Below the pieces are notes generated by a model that searched no databases, was not told where the DNA came from, and was given only the letters and a program-made list of their open reading frames with translations. From positions 18,313-82,312 of the forward strand of contig JBKBKC010000015.1 of NCBI GenBank assembly GCA_046294265.1: a stretch of 64,000 nucleotides of DNA. The letters run 5' to 3'. How positions within the stretch are numbered: position 1 is the stretch's first letter; each line of letters starts with the position of its first letter. The position numbers and the translations under genes were made by a program. This document shows, piece after piece, positions 50,535 through 59,590 of this stretch. The stretch comes from JBKBKC01 sp046294265 (GTDB taxonomy: Bacteria; Pseudomonadota; Alphaproteobacteria; Rhodobacterales; Rhodobacteraceae).

Positions 50535-51518
50535 TCAGTTCCCCCGCGAGGCCCCCATCGAGGTGGCGATGCCGTGGATGGAGGGGCCGATCAGGATGAT
50601 CATCAGGGGCGGCACGGTAAAAAGCATTGTGCCCAGCGTCAGCTTCGTGGGCAAGGTGTTTGCCTTTTCCTCGGCGCGCATCACGCGCTTGTCACGCATT
50701 TCCGCCGAATAGACCCGCAGCGCTTCGGCGATCGAGGTGCCGAAGGTTGCCGATTGCACCAGCGTTGTCACGAAAGAGGCCACATCGGGCACCCCCACAC
50801 GCTCGGCCATGTCCTTGAGGACCTGCACGCGTTCCTTGCCGGCCTTGACCTCATGGCTCACGATCTCGAACTCTTCGGCGAGTGCGGGATAGCCCGCGCG
50901 GCTTTCCTTGCCCACGCGCATGATCGACTGGTCCAGCGACTGGCCGGCCTCGACGCAGACAAGCATCATGTCCAGCGCGTCGGGGAAGCCTTGGATGATC
51001 TCGGTCTCGCGCTGTTTTACGCGCTTGTTGATGTAAAAGATGGGTGCGTAATACCCCAGCGCGCCGGGCATCAGCGTGTACATCAGCATCTGCTGGGTTG
51101 TCAGCGGCGCGTTGGACGACATGATCAGCGCATAGATCGTGCCCACCACCAGAAGGCCCACGCCAAGGCAGAGCTGCGAGAAGTGGAAGATGCGCACCGC
51201 GTTCTTGGACCGGTAGCCCGCGCGCAGCATCTTCATGCGCGAGGCGGACATCTCCTCGGCGGACTGGGGTTCCAGAAAGCCCGCGAATTTCTCCAGTTTG
51301 TCCACCTTCTTGGCCGAGCGCAGCATCTGGCCCTGCGGCGTGACCGCGGCGGCGCGGGCCTGGTTCTTCAGCTTGTCGAAGGGTTCGGGGCGTGCGCGCA
51401 GCATCACGGGCAGGGTGGCCAGCACCAGCATGAACCCCAGAAATCCGACCGCGATCAACGGCCCGGCAGGCCCCATCCTCTCGACCAGCATGGCCTGGAT
51501 ATTGGTGAACATTTCCAT
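50535..51518 (-). CDS. tadC: Type II/IVb secretion platform protein TadC
   Basis: 327 aa inner-membrane protein of the GspF/TadC family. One membrane segment near residues 18-37, a T2SF domain (GFPDALDMMLVCVEAGQSLD, FVTTLVQSATFGTSIAEALR) about 170-295 and further membrane segments follow. Pairs with TadB as the platform under the pilus. GGGG 7 nt before ATG 51518. Confidence 0.94.
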   Translation of the reverse strand: MEMFTNIQAMLVERMGPAGPLIAVGFLGFMLVLATLPVMLRARPEPFDKLKNQARAAAVTPQGQMLRSAKKVDKLEKFAGFLEPQSAEEMSASRMKMLRAGYRSKNAVRIFHFSQLCLGVGLLVVGTIYALIMSSNAPLTTQQMLMYTLMPGALGYYAPIFYINKRVKQRETEIIQGFPDALDMMLVCVEAGQSLDQSIMRVGKESRAGYPALAEEFEIVSHEVKAGKERVQVLKDMAERVGVPDVASFVTTLVQSATFGTSIAEALRVYSAEMRDKRVMRAEEKANTLPTKLTLGTMLFTVPPLMIILIGPSIHGIATSMGASRGN

Positions 51519-51528
51519 ATGCTTGCCC

Positions 51529-52497
51529 CTAGACCTTGATGTTGACCATGATCTTCATGAAGATCACGTTGAGCACGAGGAACACGCCCACCACCAGCGC
51601 CGCCGGGATGAAGGCGGGGGTTTCCTTGACCCCGTCGTAATAGGTCGGCTCTAGGATGTTGATGCCGACGAGGGCCGCGATGGGAAAGGCCGACAGGAAC
51701 ATGCCCGACCATTTCGCCTCGGCCGTGATGGCCTTGACGCGGCGAAACAGCTTGAACCGCGCGCGGATCACCTTGGCCAGACCGTCCAGGATCTCGGCCA
51801 GGTTGCCGCCCGAGGTCTGCTGGATCGACACGGCGACCGCAAGGAAGCGAAGGTCCTGGTTGTCCATCCGTTCCGCGAAATGCTTGAGGCTTTCGGACAC
51901 GTCACGGCCATAGGCGGCCTCATCCGCGATGAAGCCGAATTCGGTGCCCAAGGGATCGGTCACCTCTTTCGCCACGATCCCGATGGCGGAAGAGAACGGG
52001 TGACCCACGCGCAAGGACCGCACCATGAGTTCCACCGCATCGGGCAGCTGTTCCTCCAGAAGCGCCATGCGCTTCTTGGCCTTCTTGTTCACCCAGACAT
52101 AGACGCCGCCCACCCCCATGCCGACCGCGATCAGCGCGCGCACGGCAAGATCGGCCGAGGTTCCGACGGTCAGGCCGAGGTAGGCAAAGGCGCTCAGCCC
52201 CGCCATGATCATCACCAGCTGCTTAGGCGAAAAGGCGATGTTGGCCTTCTGCGCCTTGGAGGCGAGCATGGAATAGAGCGGGATCCCCCGTGCGGTCAGG
52301 TGCTGGGACATCTCCTTGCGGAGTTGCTCCAGCACCTGCTCGCGGTTGCCGTTCTTGGCGAGCAGGTCAAGACGGCGGGATACACGGGAATTCAGGCTGA
52401 TGGATTTGCCAAAGACGGTCAGATACAGGCCCTCGACCAGCACGACGACCGCGACGAAGATCAGGATGTAGATGATGGGGGCGGCGCTGATGGTCAT
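51529..52497 (-). CDS. tadB: Type II/IVb secretion platform protein TadB
   Basis: 322 aa, GspF/TadB family. Membrane segment near residues 7-27, two in the middle, and the T2SF domain with LPDAVELMVRSLRVGHPFSS and VSIQQTSGGNLAEILDGLAK, ending with a C-terminal membrane pair. Ten nt separate it from tadC and nine from cpaF, so it is in the same operon. Confidence 0.94.
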   Translation of the reverse strand: MTISAAPIIYILIFVAVVVLVEGLYLTVFGKSISLNSRVSRRLDLLAKNGNREQVLEQLRKEMSQHLTARGIPLYSMLASKAQKANIAFSPKQLVMIMAGLSAFAYLGLTVGTSADLAVRALIAVGMGVGGVYVWVNKKAKKRMALLEEQLPDAVELMVRSLRVGHPFSSAIGIVAKEVTDPLGTEFGFIADEAAYGRDVSESLKHFAERMDNQDLRFLAVAVSIQQTSGGNLAEILDGLAKVIRARFKLFRRVKAITAEAKWSGMFLSAFPIAALVGINILEPTYYDGVKETPAFIPAALVVGVFLVLNVIFMKIMVNIKV

Positions 52498-52506
52498 GGA
52501 GACACC

Positions 52507-53973
52507 TTACGGCAGGGGTTCATAGAGCGAGGGCGGCAGATCGAAACCCCACTGGCGGAAGCGTTCGGAATAGTGGCTGCGCACGCCCGTCGCGTTGAAG
52601 CGGCCGATGATCTTGCCGTCACCGGCAAGGCCGAGGCGTTCGTAGCGGAAAATCTCCTGCATCGAGATCACCTCGCCCTCCATCCCGGTGAGTTCGGTGA
52701 TCGAGACCATGCGGCGGCTGCCGTCCTGCAGGCGGCTGGCCTGAACGATCAGGTTGACGGCGGATGCGATCTGGCTTCGCACCGCCTTCAGCGGCATCTC
52801 GATCCCGGCCATGGCGACCATGTTCTCCAGACGGCTGATGCCGTCGCGCGGGTTGTTGGCGTGGATCGTGGTCATCGAGCCGTCGTGGCCGGTGTTCATG
52901 GCCTGCAACATGTCGATGACCTCTTCCCCGCGGGTTTCGCCCACGATGATGCGGTCGGGGCGCATCCGCAGGGCGTTGCGCAGACAGTCGCGCTGCGTCA
53001 CGGCTCCTTTGCCCTCGACGTTGGGCGGGCGGCTTTCCATGCGGCCAACGTGGACCTGCTGAAGCTGCAGTTCCGCGGTATCCTCGATCGTCAGCACGCG
53101 CTCCTTGTTGTCGATGAAGGACGACAGCGCGTTCAGCGTGGTGGTTTTGCCCGAGCCTGTCCCGCCCGACACGATGATGTTGAGGCGGGTGGACACGGCG
53201 GCCTGCAGATAGGCTGCCATCTCCTCGGTAAAGGCGCCGAAGCGCACCAGATCCGGGATGCCCAGCTTGTCCTTCTTGAATTTCCGGATCGAGACGAGGC
53301 TCCCATCCACCGCCACTGGCGGCACCATCACGTTGAAGCGCGACCCATCGGCGAGGCGCGCATCGCAATAGGGGTTGGATTCGTCCACCCGCCGGCCCAC
53401 GGCCGATACGATCTTGTCGATGATGCGCAACAGGTGGCGTTCATCCTTGAAGGTGATGTCGGTCAGTTCCAGTTTGCCCGAGCGTTCGACGAAGATGCGC
53501 TTGGGCCCGTTCACCAGAATGTCGTTGACCGTGTCATCTTTCAGCAGCGGCTCCAGCGGACCCAGGCCCATGACCTCGTCATAGAGCTCCTGGTTGAGGG
53601 TGGTGCGGTCCTCCTTGTTCAGCGCGACCGACAACTCATCCAGCGCCTCGGAGGTGATGGCGGAGATCTCGGATTTCAGGCTGGATTCGCTGGCATGTTC
53701 CAGCGCGGCAAGGTTCAGGTTCTCCAGCAGGCGCTTGTGAAGCTCGACCTTGAGCTCCATCAGCCGTTCCTTGCGCTTTTGCTCCTTGTCGGCGGCCACC
53801 GCCTCGGCGGGCGTGCGCGGGGCGACGGCGCCGGGCTGGGGGCGCAGCGGAATCGGCGCCTTGCCGTTTGCCGGCGGTTCGGGTGCCTTGACCGAGGGCG
53901 TGGCGGCGCCCACGGCGACGCTGGTGGCTGGCTTGGCTGGGCCCTCGCCGGGCTTCTTGAAGCGCGAGAACAT
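52507..53973 (-). CDS. cpaF: Pilus assembly ATPase CpaF/TadA
   Basis: 488 aa secretion ATPase driving both extension and retraction of the Flp pilus. Walker A GGTGSGKT at 270-277, Asp box, Walker B (MRPDRIIVGETRGEE) and the His box TGHDGSMTTIHANNP are present. The N-terminal 65 residues are Pro/Ala-rich and probably flexible. Confidence 0.96.
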   Translation of the reverse strand: MFSRFKKPGEGPAKPATSVAVGAATPSVKAPEPPANGKAPIPLRPQPGAVAPRTPAEAVAADKEQKRKERLMELKVELHKRLLENLNLAALEHASESSLKSEISAITSEALDELSVALNKEDRTTLNQELYDEVMGLGPLEPLLKDDTVNDILVNGPKRIFVERSGKLELTDITFKDERHLLRIIDKIVSAVGRRVDESNPYCDARLADGSRFNVMVPPVAVDGSLVSIRKFKKDKLGIPDLVRFGAFTEEMAAYLQAAVSTRLNIIVSGGTGSGKTTTLNALSSFIDNKERVLTIEDTAELQLQQVHVGRMESRPPNVEGKGAVTQRDCLRNALRMRPDRIIVGETRGEEVIDMLQAMNTGHDGSMTTIHANNPRDGISRLENMVAMAGIEMPLKAVRSQIASAVNLIVQASRLQDGSRRMVSITELTGMEGEVISMQEIFRYERLGLAGDGKIIGRFNATGVRSHYSERFRQWGFDLPPSLYEPLP

Positions 53974-54019
53974 TCGGCTATCCCCTGGTTGCGATGGTGT
54001 CGGGCGGGCGTGTCACGGT

Positions 54020-55396
54020 TCAGCCCTTGCCCGTCTCGACGGCCTTGTTCAGGTCAAAGAGCGATTTCGCCAGCTTCTGCACCTCGCGCCGCAGCGCGTT
54101 CTTGGCCGCACTTTCGGACAGCGGCAGGCCGTGGTCGTTGGATTGCGTCACCTGGCCGCCGCCATCGGGCAGCTGCACCTCGATGTCGATGTCCAGGCTT
54201 TCGGCCATCCGCTTGACCCGGCTTTTGGCACTGAGGTCGGTGAAGCGGGGCGCGCGGTTCAGCACATAGCGCAGTTTTTCATGCGGCAGCCCCTCGGCCT
54301 TCAGGGCGCGGGTCAGGCGCAGCACATTCTGGGCGCAGCGCAGGTCCAACTCCATCAGCGCGAAATAGACATGCGCGCGGTTCAGCACCGTTTCGGTCCA
54401 GCTGCAGATGGTCGAGGGCATGTCGACGACGACGAAATCGAAATTCGACAGCGCCATATCCAGAATACGCTCGATATCCTCGCCCGTCACCATCTCCAGC
54501 GGCAGCATGTCGGGCGGGGCGGTAAAGACGTGCAGACGCTCGTTGAAGGTCAGCATGGCGCGCAGGAAGGACTCGCTGTCCATGCTCGCGGTGTCGGACA
54601 GCACCTCGAACACCGAATCGCGGCGCGGCAGGTCCAGGCCGGTGGAGACGGCGCCGAACTGCAGGTCGAGGTCCAGCAGACAGACGCGCGGGGCGTCCTG
54701 TTTGACGATGGTGGCAAGCTCCCACGCGAGGTTCGTGGCAAAGGTCGTGGCGCCGACGCCGCCCGCCATCCCGTGCACCGGCAACAGCACGCCGTCGCGG
54801 TCGCCCTTGGCGCGGAAGCTGGGGCTGGCAACGGCGGGTTGGGCGGGCACGGCTGGGGCCACCGCGGCCGCGGAGGGCGGCGGCGGGGCAGGCTTGCGCA
54901 GCGTCTCGATGGCATCGTGCAGCGCGCCGTCGGGCAGCGGATAGGGCACGAACCCCTCGGCCCCAAGGCGCAGGAGCTGGTGCAGCCCCACCGGGCTGAT
55001 CTGGTGGGCGATCAGTATGACCTTGATGCCGCGATCACGGGCCTGCCGGATGATCTCGGTGATTCGCGTGAGATCGGCCTCATCCTCGCCATCCACGGCG
55101 ACGGCGATGAATTCCAGCGTGGCGGCATCGGGCTGTTCCAGAAAGACCAGCGCATCCTCGAACGACAGGTCGCCCCAGTTCTCGCCCAGTTCCAGTTCCA
55201 TGTCGTCGATGAGCAGATCGAAATTCTGCACATCTCGCGAGATCGTGCACGCGAGGATCGGTGCCGGTTCCGGTTGAAGGTTTGCCACGCTTGCCATCGC
55301 CTCATCTGCCCTCATCAAGCCGGGCGCGGGGCGCGTCATCGCCCCAGTTACCCGGGCGCGGAATTTTCCGCGCACCTGTTCCCGTTGCAGGAACAT
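54020..55396 (-). CDS. cpaE: Pilus-localising ATPase CpaE/TadZ
   Basis: 458 aa. A receiver-like pseudo-domain (about residues 45-175) precedes a MinD/ParA-type ATPase domain (from about 205; GMAGGVGATTFATNLAWELA, then LLDLDLQFGAVSTGLDL). Such proteins place the Tad machine at the pole. The start is uncertain: ATG 55396 has no clear ribosome binding site, while in-frame ATGs at 55339 and 55315 are alternatives. An AT-rich inverted repeat lies upstream. Confidence 0.88.
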   Translation of the reverse strand: MFLQREQVRGKFRARVTGAMTRPAPGLMRADEAMASVANLQPEPAPILACTISRDVQNFDLLIDDMELELGENWGDLSFEDALVFLEQPDAATLEFIAVAVDGEDEADLTRITEIIRQARDRGIKVILIAHQISPVGLHQLLRLGAEGFVPYPLPDGALHDAIETLRKPAPPPPSAAAVAPAVPAQPAVASPSFRAKGDRDGVLLPVHGMAGGVGATTFATNLAWELATIVKQDAPRVCLLDLDLQFGAVSTGLDLPRRDSVFEVLSDTASMDSESFLRAMLTFNERLHVFTAPPDMLPLEMVTGEDIERILDMALSNFDFVVVDMPSTICSWTETVLNRAHVYFALMELDLRCAQNVLRLTRALKAEGLPHEKLRYVLNRAPRFTDLSAKSRVKRMAESLDIDIEVQLPDGGGQVTQSNDHGLPLSESAAKNALRREVQKLAKSLFDLNKAVETGKG

Positions 55397-55422
55397 TGAT
55401 GCGGGATGGTGGCGACAATGGG

Positions 55423-55453
55423 GCTAAAAAATCGTTATTCTTTGATTTTTAGC
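55423..55453 (-). promoter_or_regulatory. AT-rich inverted repeat upstream of cpaE
   Basis: GCTAAAAAATC and GATTTTTAGC pair around a 10-nt spacer, 27 bp upstream of the cpaE ATG. Its AT content contrasts with the surrounding GC-rich DNA. It may be an operator or promoter-associated, or may act as a terminator for the gene cluster upstream. Confidence 0.5.
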
Positions 55454-55551
55454 GCTTCAGGAGACAATCACCGGGGCGGCCGGGAAGCGTTTTTCCGATG
55501 CTCGGATGAAAACGGGGCGCGGGCCATGGCGGCACGCACCCCGCAGGGGCA

Positions 55552-56199
55552 TCAGTTCAGCGACGACCCGACGGTCTGGTTCGCCGTGGTGGTGACGGGT
55601 GGGTGCACCCGCTTGGCCAGGTCGATGTATTCGCGGAAGATGACTTCGGCGTATTTGCCCTGCAGCACCGTCGGGTGGCGGCGCACGAAGCCGGTCACCT
55701 CGGTCACCGTGCGGCGGTTGCGGACCTCCGGCGCGTTGGTCGGGACCAGCGGCCGCGTCTTGCCGAACGAGGCAACGGCCTCCAGCCGTGAGCGGCTGAT
55801 GCCGTGGCTGACGAGGAAGTTCACCGCCGCCTGCGCCCGGCGCAGGCCGAGCCCCTGGTTGTAGGCGGCCGAACCCACGAGGTCGGTATGGCCATAGACG
55901 CGGAAGCGCACCTCGGGGAACTGCTTGATCCATGTCGCCTGCTGCGCGAGCACACGGCGCGCCTCGGCGTCCAGAACCGCGCTGTCAAAGCCGAAGTTGA
56001 TCGTGTCGGGCACTTCCTGGCTGAACCGGCCCGCCAGCGCTATCACATAGTCTTTCTGACCCGTCTGGATCAGCACGTTGTTCATCGTGGCATTGCCGAA
56101 GTCGCCCATGTTGACCTGGGCACCGACCTCGTGCTCGGCGCAGGCCGCGAGGATCAGCAAAGGGGCCGCCATCAGGAGGGGTCGCATCATCGCCGTCAC
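55552..56199 (-). CDS. OmpA-domain lipoprotein of the Tad locus
   Basis: 215 aa, lipobox LAAC with Cys20, then an OmpA/Pal peptidoglycan-binding domain (about 60-190) showing NFGFDSAVLDAEARRVLAQQ and VYGHTDLVGSAAYN with NRRTVTEV. It may anchor the secretin to the cell wall in the position RcpB/CpaD holds in other Tad loci. ATG overlaps the cpaC stop. Assignment to the OmpA family is firm, the role is inferred. Confidence 0.88.
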   Translation of the reverse strand: MTAMMRPLLMAAPLLILAACAEHEVGAQVNMGDFGNATMNNVLIQTGQKDYVIALAGRFSQEVPDTINFGFDSAVLDAEARRVLAQQATWIKQFPEVRFRVYGHTDLVGSAAYNQGLGLRRAQAAVNFLVSHGISRSRLEAVASFGKTRPLVPTNAPEVRNRRTVTEVTGFVRRHPTVLQGKYAEVIFREYIDLAKRVHPPVTTTANQTVGSSLN

Positions 56200-57599
56200 T
56201 CCATCACATAGCCATAGGAACCGCCGAAGTCCTGCCGCGCGACCTCGCCCGCGGCCCCCTTCTGCGCCCGCTTGCCCTCGACCTGGCCGAACAGGAAGAA
56301 TTCCTTTTCGGTGGGCAGGCGCACGCGGTCGGTGGGCAGGGCCAGCGCCTCGCCCCGTGTGGGGGTGACAAGGTGCGGGGTCACGATGATGACCAGTTCG
56401 GACTGGTCACGCTGGTATTCCGACGAGCGGAACAGCGCGCCCAGCACCGGAATGTCGCCCAGCCACGGCACCTGGCCGTTCAGGTTGCGAAAATCGTCCT
56501 GCAACAGGCCCGCGATGGCAAAGCTTTCGCCGTCGCGCATCTCGACGGTGGTGGAGGTTTCGCGCCGCTTGAAGGCGTTGACCGAGGTGCCGCCGGCGGT
56601 AACCGAGATGGAGTTGTCGATGGACGATACCGCCGTCATCAGCGTAAGGTTGATGACATCGCCGTCCACCACCACGGGCGTAAAGTTCATCTCGATGCCG
56701 AAAGGCTTGTACTGGACGGCGATGCCGTTGTCGGTCGCCACTGGGATCGGATATTCGCCACCCGCGAGGAACTTGGCCTCCTGACCCGAGAGGGCCGTCA
56801 GGTTCGGTTCGGCCAGCGTGCGCACGACGCCCTTGGATTCCAGCGCCTCCAGCAGCACCGCGAATTGCAGCGAGCCCGCCGTGAACCCCAGCGCCAGCGC
56901 CGAATTCGCGTTGTTGCGCGTGGTGATCGAGTTGCCGGAGTTCAGCGCGTTGCCAGGAGCCAGCCAGGTGCCCGTCTCGCCCGACACGCCGATCTTGGTG
57001 CCGCCCTGCACCGCAAGGCTGGACGACAGGTTCTTGGACACCGAGCGGTTCATCTCGGCAAAGCGGACCTTCAGCATCACCTGCTGCGTGCCGCCCACCG
57101 TCATCAGGTTCGACACCCGGTCAGGGGCATAGCGGTTCGCCAGGTCCAGCGCACGGTCAAGCTTGACCGTCGATGACACCTGGCCCGACAGCACGATACC
57201 GTCATTGGCCGTGCGCACCTCGATGGGTTCGCCCGGCAGGATCTGGCGCAGCCGTTCCTTGAACTCGGCCACATCGGGACTGACATGCACATCGACGTTG
57301 GAGATCAGCCGCCCGTCCGCGCCCAGAAGCGTCAGCGTGGTGCGCCCCGGCGCCTTGCCCAGCACATAGATCGACCGGTCCGACAGGGTGGAGATGTCCG
57401 CGATCCCGGGGTTGGCGATCGACAGTTCCGCAAAGGGGATGTCGCTTTCAACCACCACGGCGCGGTTCATCGGCACGTTGAGCGCGCTGGAGGGCGAGCC
57501 CGTCATCACCCGCAACGTCTCGGCCCCCAGGGGGCCTTGGGGCGTCAGCCCGAGGACAAGCCCCAGCGCCGTCGCCGTCATCAGAATACGAACGCTCAT
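56196..57599 (-). CDS. cpaC: Outer membrane secretin CpaC/RcpA
   Basis: 467 aa secretin forming the outer-membrane pore for Flp pili. Signal peptide at residues about 1-27; an N-terminal pilus-assembly domain (GIADISTLSDRSIYVLGKAP), a BON-like domain (DGIVLSGQVSSTVKLDRALD) and the secretin domain with LAEPNLTALSGQEAKFLAGG and VTPHLVTP. The start is ATG 57599; the frame continues to 57695, but that part has no signal-peptide character. Confidence 0.94.
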   Translation of the reverse strand: MSVRILMTATALGLVLGLTPQGPLGAETLRVMTGSPSSALNVPMNRAVVVESDIPFAELSIANPGIADISTLSDRSIYVLGKAPGRTTLTLLGADGRLISNVDVHVSPDVAEFKERLRQILPGEPIEVRTANDGIVLSGQVSSTVKLDRALDLANRYAPDRVSNLMTVGGTQQVMLKVRFAEMNRSVSKNLSSSLAVQGGTKIGVSGETGTWLAPGNALNSGNSITTRNNANSALALGFTAGSLQFAVLLEALESKGVVRTLAEPNLTALSGQEAKFLAGGEYPIPVATDNGIAVQYKPFGIEMNFTPVVVDGDVINLTLMTAVSSIDNSISVTAGGTSVNAFKRRETSTTVEMRDGESFAIAGLLQDDFRNLNGQVPWLGDIPVLGALFRSSEYQRDQSELVIIVTPHLVTPTRGEALALPTDRVRLPTEKEFFLFGQVEGKRAQKGAAGEVARQDFGGSYGYVME

Positions 57600-57818
57600 G
57601 TGACCTGCCTTTCCGATCACGCCTCTATACCGGGTCTTCGCGCCCAGTCTTGTTCCGGCACTGTGCCGGAGTTGGGGTTTATTTGCAAGAATCATGCGCT
57701 TGGCGGCCGTCCTTTATGTGGATAACCTGCAACAGGTCGCAAGAGTTGGCCCTGCGGAATGGAACGGGGCACCAGATGGGGTGCCCCGCATGCCGGCAGC
57801 CCGGGCCAACGCCTCCGC

Positions 57819-58664
57819 TCAGTTCGTGCAAGCGATCGGAATTTCGACCACTTCCGCACCGCGCCGCGTCTTGACCGAGCAGACCCTCTCGGCCTCTGCG
57901 GCGACCTTTTCCTCGACCACAATTCCCAGCAGGCTGCGGGTATTCACCTCGACCACCCCGGCCGAGGCCACGTCATCCGTGCCCACCAGGGACAGCGCCA
58001 GCCGGCCTGTGGCCTGCGCCTGCGCCAGACGCGCCACCTGCTGCGGCGTCACCTCGACCGTGACGGTCCGCGCCACCAGCGTGTCGGACGACCGCTCGCT
58101 CTTCGCCATCTGGTCCACGGCGACGATCCGCACGCCGCCCTCGATCAGTCGCGTCAGTTCGCCGCTCACGTCCTGCGATGTGCCCGTCCAGTAGACATCC
58201 ACCGTGTCGCCCGGTTGCAGGAACCCCGACACGCCCGAGGCGACATCGACCTTGATCGCAAACGCCCGCATTCCCTTGGCCAGACGCGCCGTCAGGCCCA
58301 CATCCTCGCCCGGTTCGGTCACCTTCACCGCCAGGATCGGCTCGGATTTCTCCAGCTGCCGAATGACGTAGCGCGGTTTGGAATAGTCGCCGGGGAACAA
58401 TGCGGCCTCGTCGGTGAACACCGTCTCGGGCAGGCTGTTCTTGGGCATCAGCACGCGGGTCACATTGTCCCGCGTCAGGGCGGCACCGTAGGGCATGCCC
58501 TCCTTGGCCACATAAACCTCGACCACCGGGCCCAGCCTGGCGCGGAAGGCGCGCTCCTGTGCCAGTTCGCTCTGGTTCTGGCCCATGAAACCCTGGACCA
58601 TGTAAACGGCAAAGCCCGCAAGTGCCAGGCCAACCACAAAGACAAGTCCGAAAACCGCACGCAT
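57819..58664 (-). CDS. cpaB: Flp pilus assembly protein CpaB/RcpC
   Basis: 281 aa. One N-terminal membrane segment (residues about 3-22, AVFGLVFVVGLALAGFAVYM), then an SAF domain (about 48-110, YVAKEGMPYGAALTRDNVTR) and the RcpC/CpaB domain with VGLTARLAKGMRAFAIKVD and FLQPGDTVDVYWTG. It modifies or stabilises the pilus channel in the periplasm. GGTGG stands 6 nt before ATG 58664. Confidence 0.93.
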   Translation of the reverse strand: MRAVFGLVFVVGLALAGFAVYMVQGFMGQNQSELAQERAFRARLGPVVEVYVAKEGMPYGAALTRDNVTRVLMPKNSLPETVFTDEAALFPGDYSKPRYVIRQLEKSEPILAVKVTEPGEDVGLTARLAKGMRAFAIKVDVASGVSGFLQPGDTVDVYWTGTSQDVSGELTRLIEGGVRIVAVDQMAKSERSSDTLVARTVTVEVTPQQVARLAQAQATGRLALSLVGTDDVASAGVVEVNTRSLLGIVVEEKVAAEAERVCSVKTRRGAEVVEIPIACTN

Positions 58665-58745
58665 CCGCGTCCACCCCCTTATTGCAACCGCCGTCAGGCG
58701 GTCATGCCCTACACATCCCCGATGTGTTGCGCGCGCGGCGTCCGG

Positions 58746-58949
58746 TCAGCGGACCGACGCCTCGACCACATCCTGCGCGATGCGCAACCCGGCGTCTTGA
58801 TACAGCGAGACCGTCAGCAGCTGGTGCAGCGCGATCGCGGCCCCCACGATGGCAGCCGTCAGCACAACCCAATCCACCGTTACCGCACCGCTCTCGTCCC
58901 GCGCAAAGCGCCGGACGGTAGCCTTCAGTCTTTTGCCCATTTCCAGCAT
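58746..58949 (-). CDS. Flp-type pilin 1
   Basis: 67 aa prepilin. A short basic leader ending at DESG is followed by the hydrophobic stretch AVTVDWVVLTAAIVGAAIA, as in Flp pilins cleaved after glycine. The usual Glu5-Tyr pair is replaced by Asp-Trp, shared with the second pilin. ATG 58949 has GGAG 8 nt upstream; a second start at 58940 (MGKRLK) is possible. Confidence 0.8.
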   Translation of the reverse strand: MLEMGKRLKATVRRFARDESGAVTVDWVVLTAAIVGAAIALHQLLTVSLYQDAGLRIAQDVVEASVR

Positions 58950-59120
58950 GGCCGATGCTCCGTAATAAGCGCCCCTTGCCGTTTGGTTAGCGGCGGATTG
59001 TGGCGCCAAATTGGCGAAGATGGCGCGTTTTCAGGAGATGTTCCCGGGTCGCGTCCGGCATCGCCACTGCCTGGGCCCGCCTTGCCGATGGCGTCGAGCG
59101 GCGGCCCCCAACCGCAACGG

Positions 59121-59150
59121 AAAACGCGGCCCCCGCGTGTGGGGCCGCGT
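59121..59150 (-). terminator. Rho-independent terminator after the second Flp pilin gene
   Basis: On the minus strand ACGCGGCCCC and GGGGCCGCGT form a 10-bp stem with a 7-nt loop, followed by TTT. It lies 52 nt after the pilin stop and before pilin 1, so pilin 2 can be transcribed as a short, abundant mRNA. Confidence 0.88.
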
Positions 59151-59201
59151 CTTGGCGTTCCGGGATGCGGCGACGTGGTGCCGCCGCAGGAACGAACCGG
59201 A

Positions 59202-59390
59202 TCAGCGCGTCGCGGCGTTGGTCAGGTCGGTGGCGATCGTGTTGCCGGCGGTGGTGATGGCCGGACGGATCGCGCTCATCACGATGATGCCCAGGCCGAC
59301 GATGGCGGCGGTCAGCACGACCCAGTCAACGGTCACGGCGCCGTCTTCGTCTTTCTTGAAACGCTTGATCATGTTCAGTTTCGTCAGCAT
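59202..59390 (-). CDS. flp: Flp-type pilin 2
   Basis: 62 aa prepilin with leader MLTKLNMIKRFKKDEDG and mature start AVTVDWVVLTAAIVGLGIIV. This is the first gene of the Tad locus in the direction of transcription, with its own terminator at 59121. A purine-rich AGGAAAGGGAC precedes ATG 59390. It is likely the major pilin, since a separate short transcript fits high expression (inference). Confidence 0.85.
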   Translation of the reverse strand: MLTKLNMIKRFKKDEDGAVTVDWVVLTAAIVGLGIIVMSAIRPAITTAGNTIATDLTNAATR

Positions 59391-59533
59391 TTGATGTCCC
59401 TTTCCTAGGAGCTGTCAGGTTCGGTTGCCAACCGCCTCGGTTCATCTCGGAGGGCCTCTGTTCCGCCCCGATCTCCGCTTCGGTATGAAGGTGTTATCCA
59501 CCCCGCTCGTGTTCGAAACTTGGCCTGTCCGGG

Positions 59534-59551
59534 GCATTTTCTGGAAAATGC
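59534..59551. promoter_or_regulatory. Perfect palindrome GCATTTTC-TG-GAAAATGC
   Basis: An 8-bp perfect inverted repeat with a 2-bp centre, in the pilin-transglycosylase control region. Its symmetry and position make it a good candidate for a dimeric regulator site. Confidence 0.6.
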
Positions 59552-59563
59552 GAATGATCGGAG

Positions 59564-59590
59564 AAATCTTTCATCCGATTGAAAAGATTT
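59564..59590. promoter_or_regulatory. Inverted repeat AAATCTTTC / GAAAAGATTT
   Basis: Arms of 9 and 10 nt with one bulged T/A and an 8-nt spacer, 12 bp beyond the perfect palindrome. It may be a second regulator site or part of a promoter. Confidence 0.5.
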
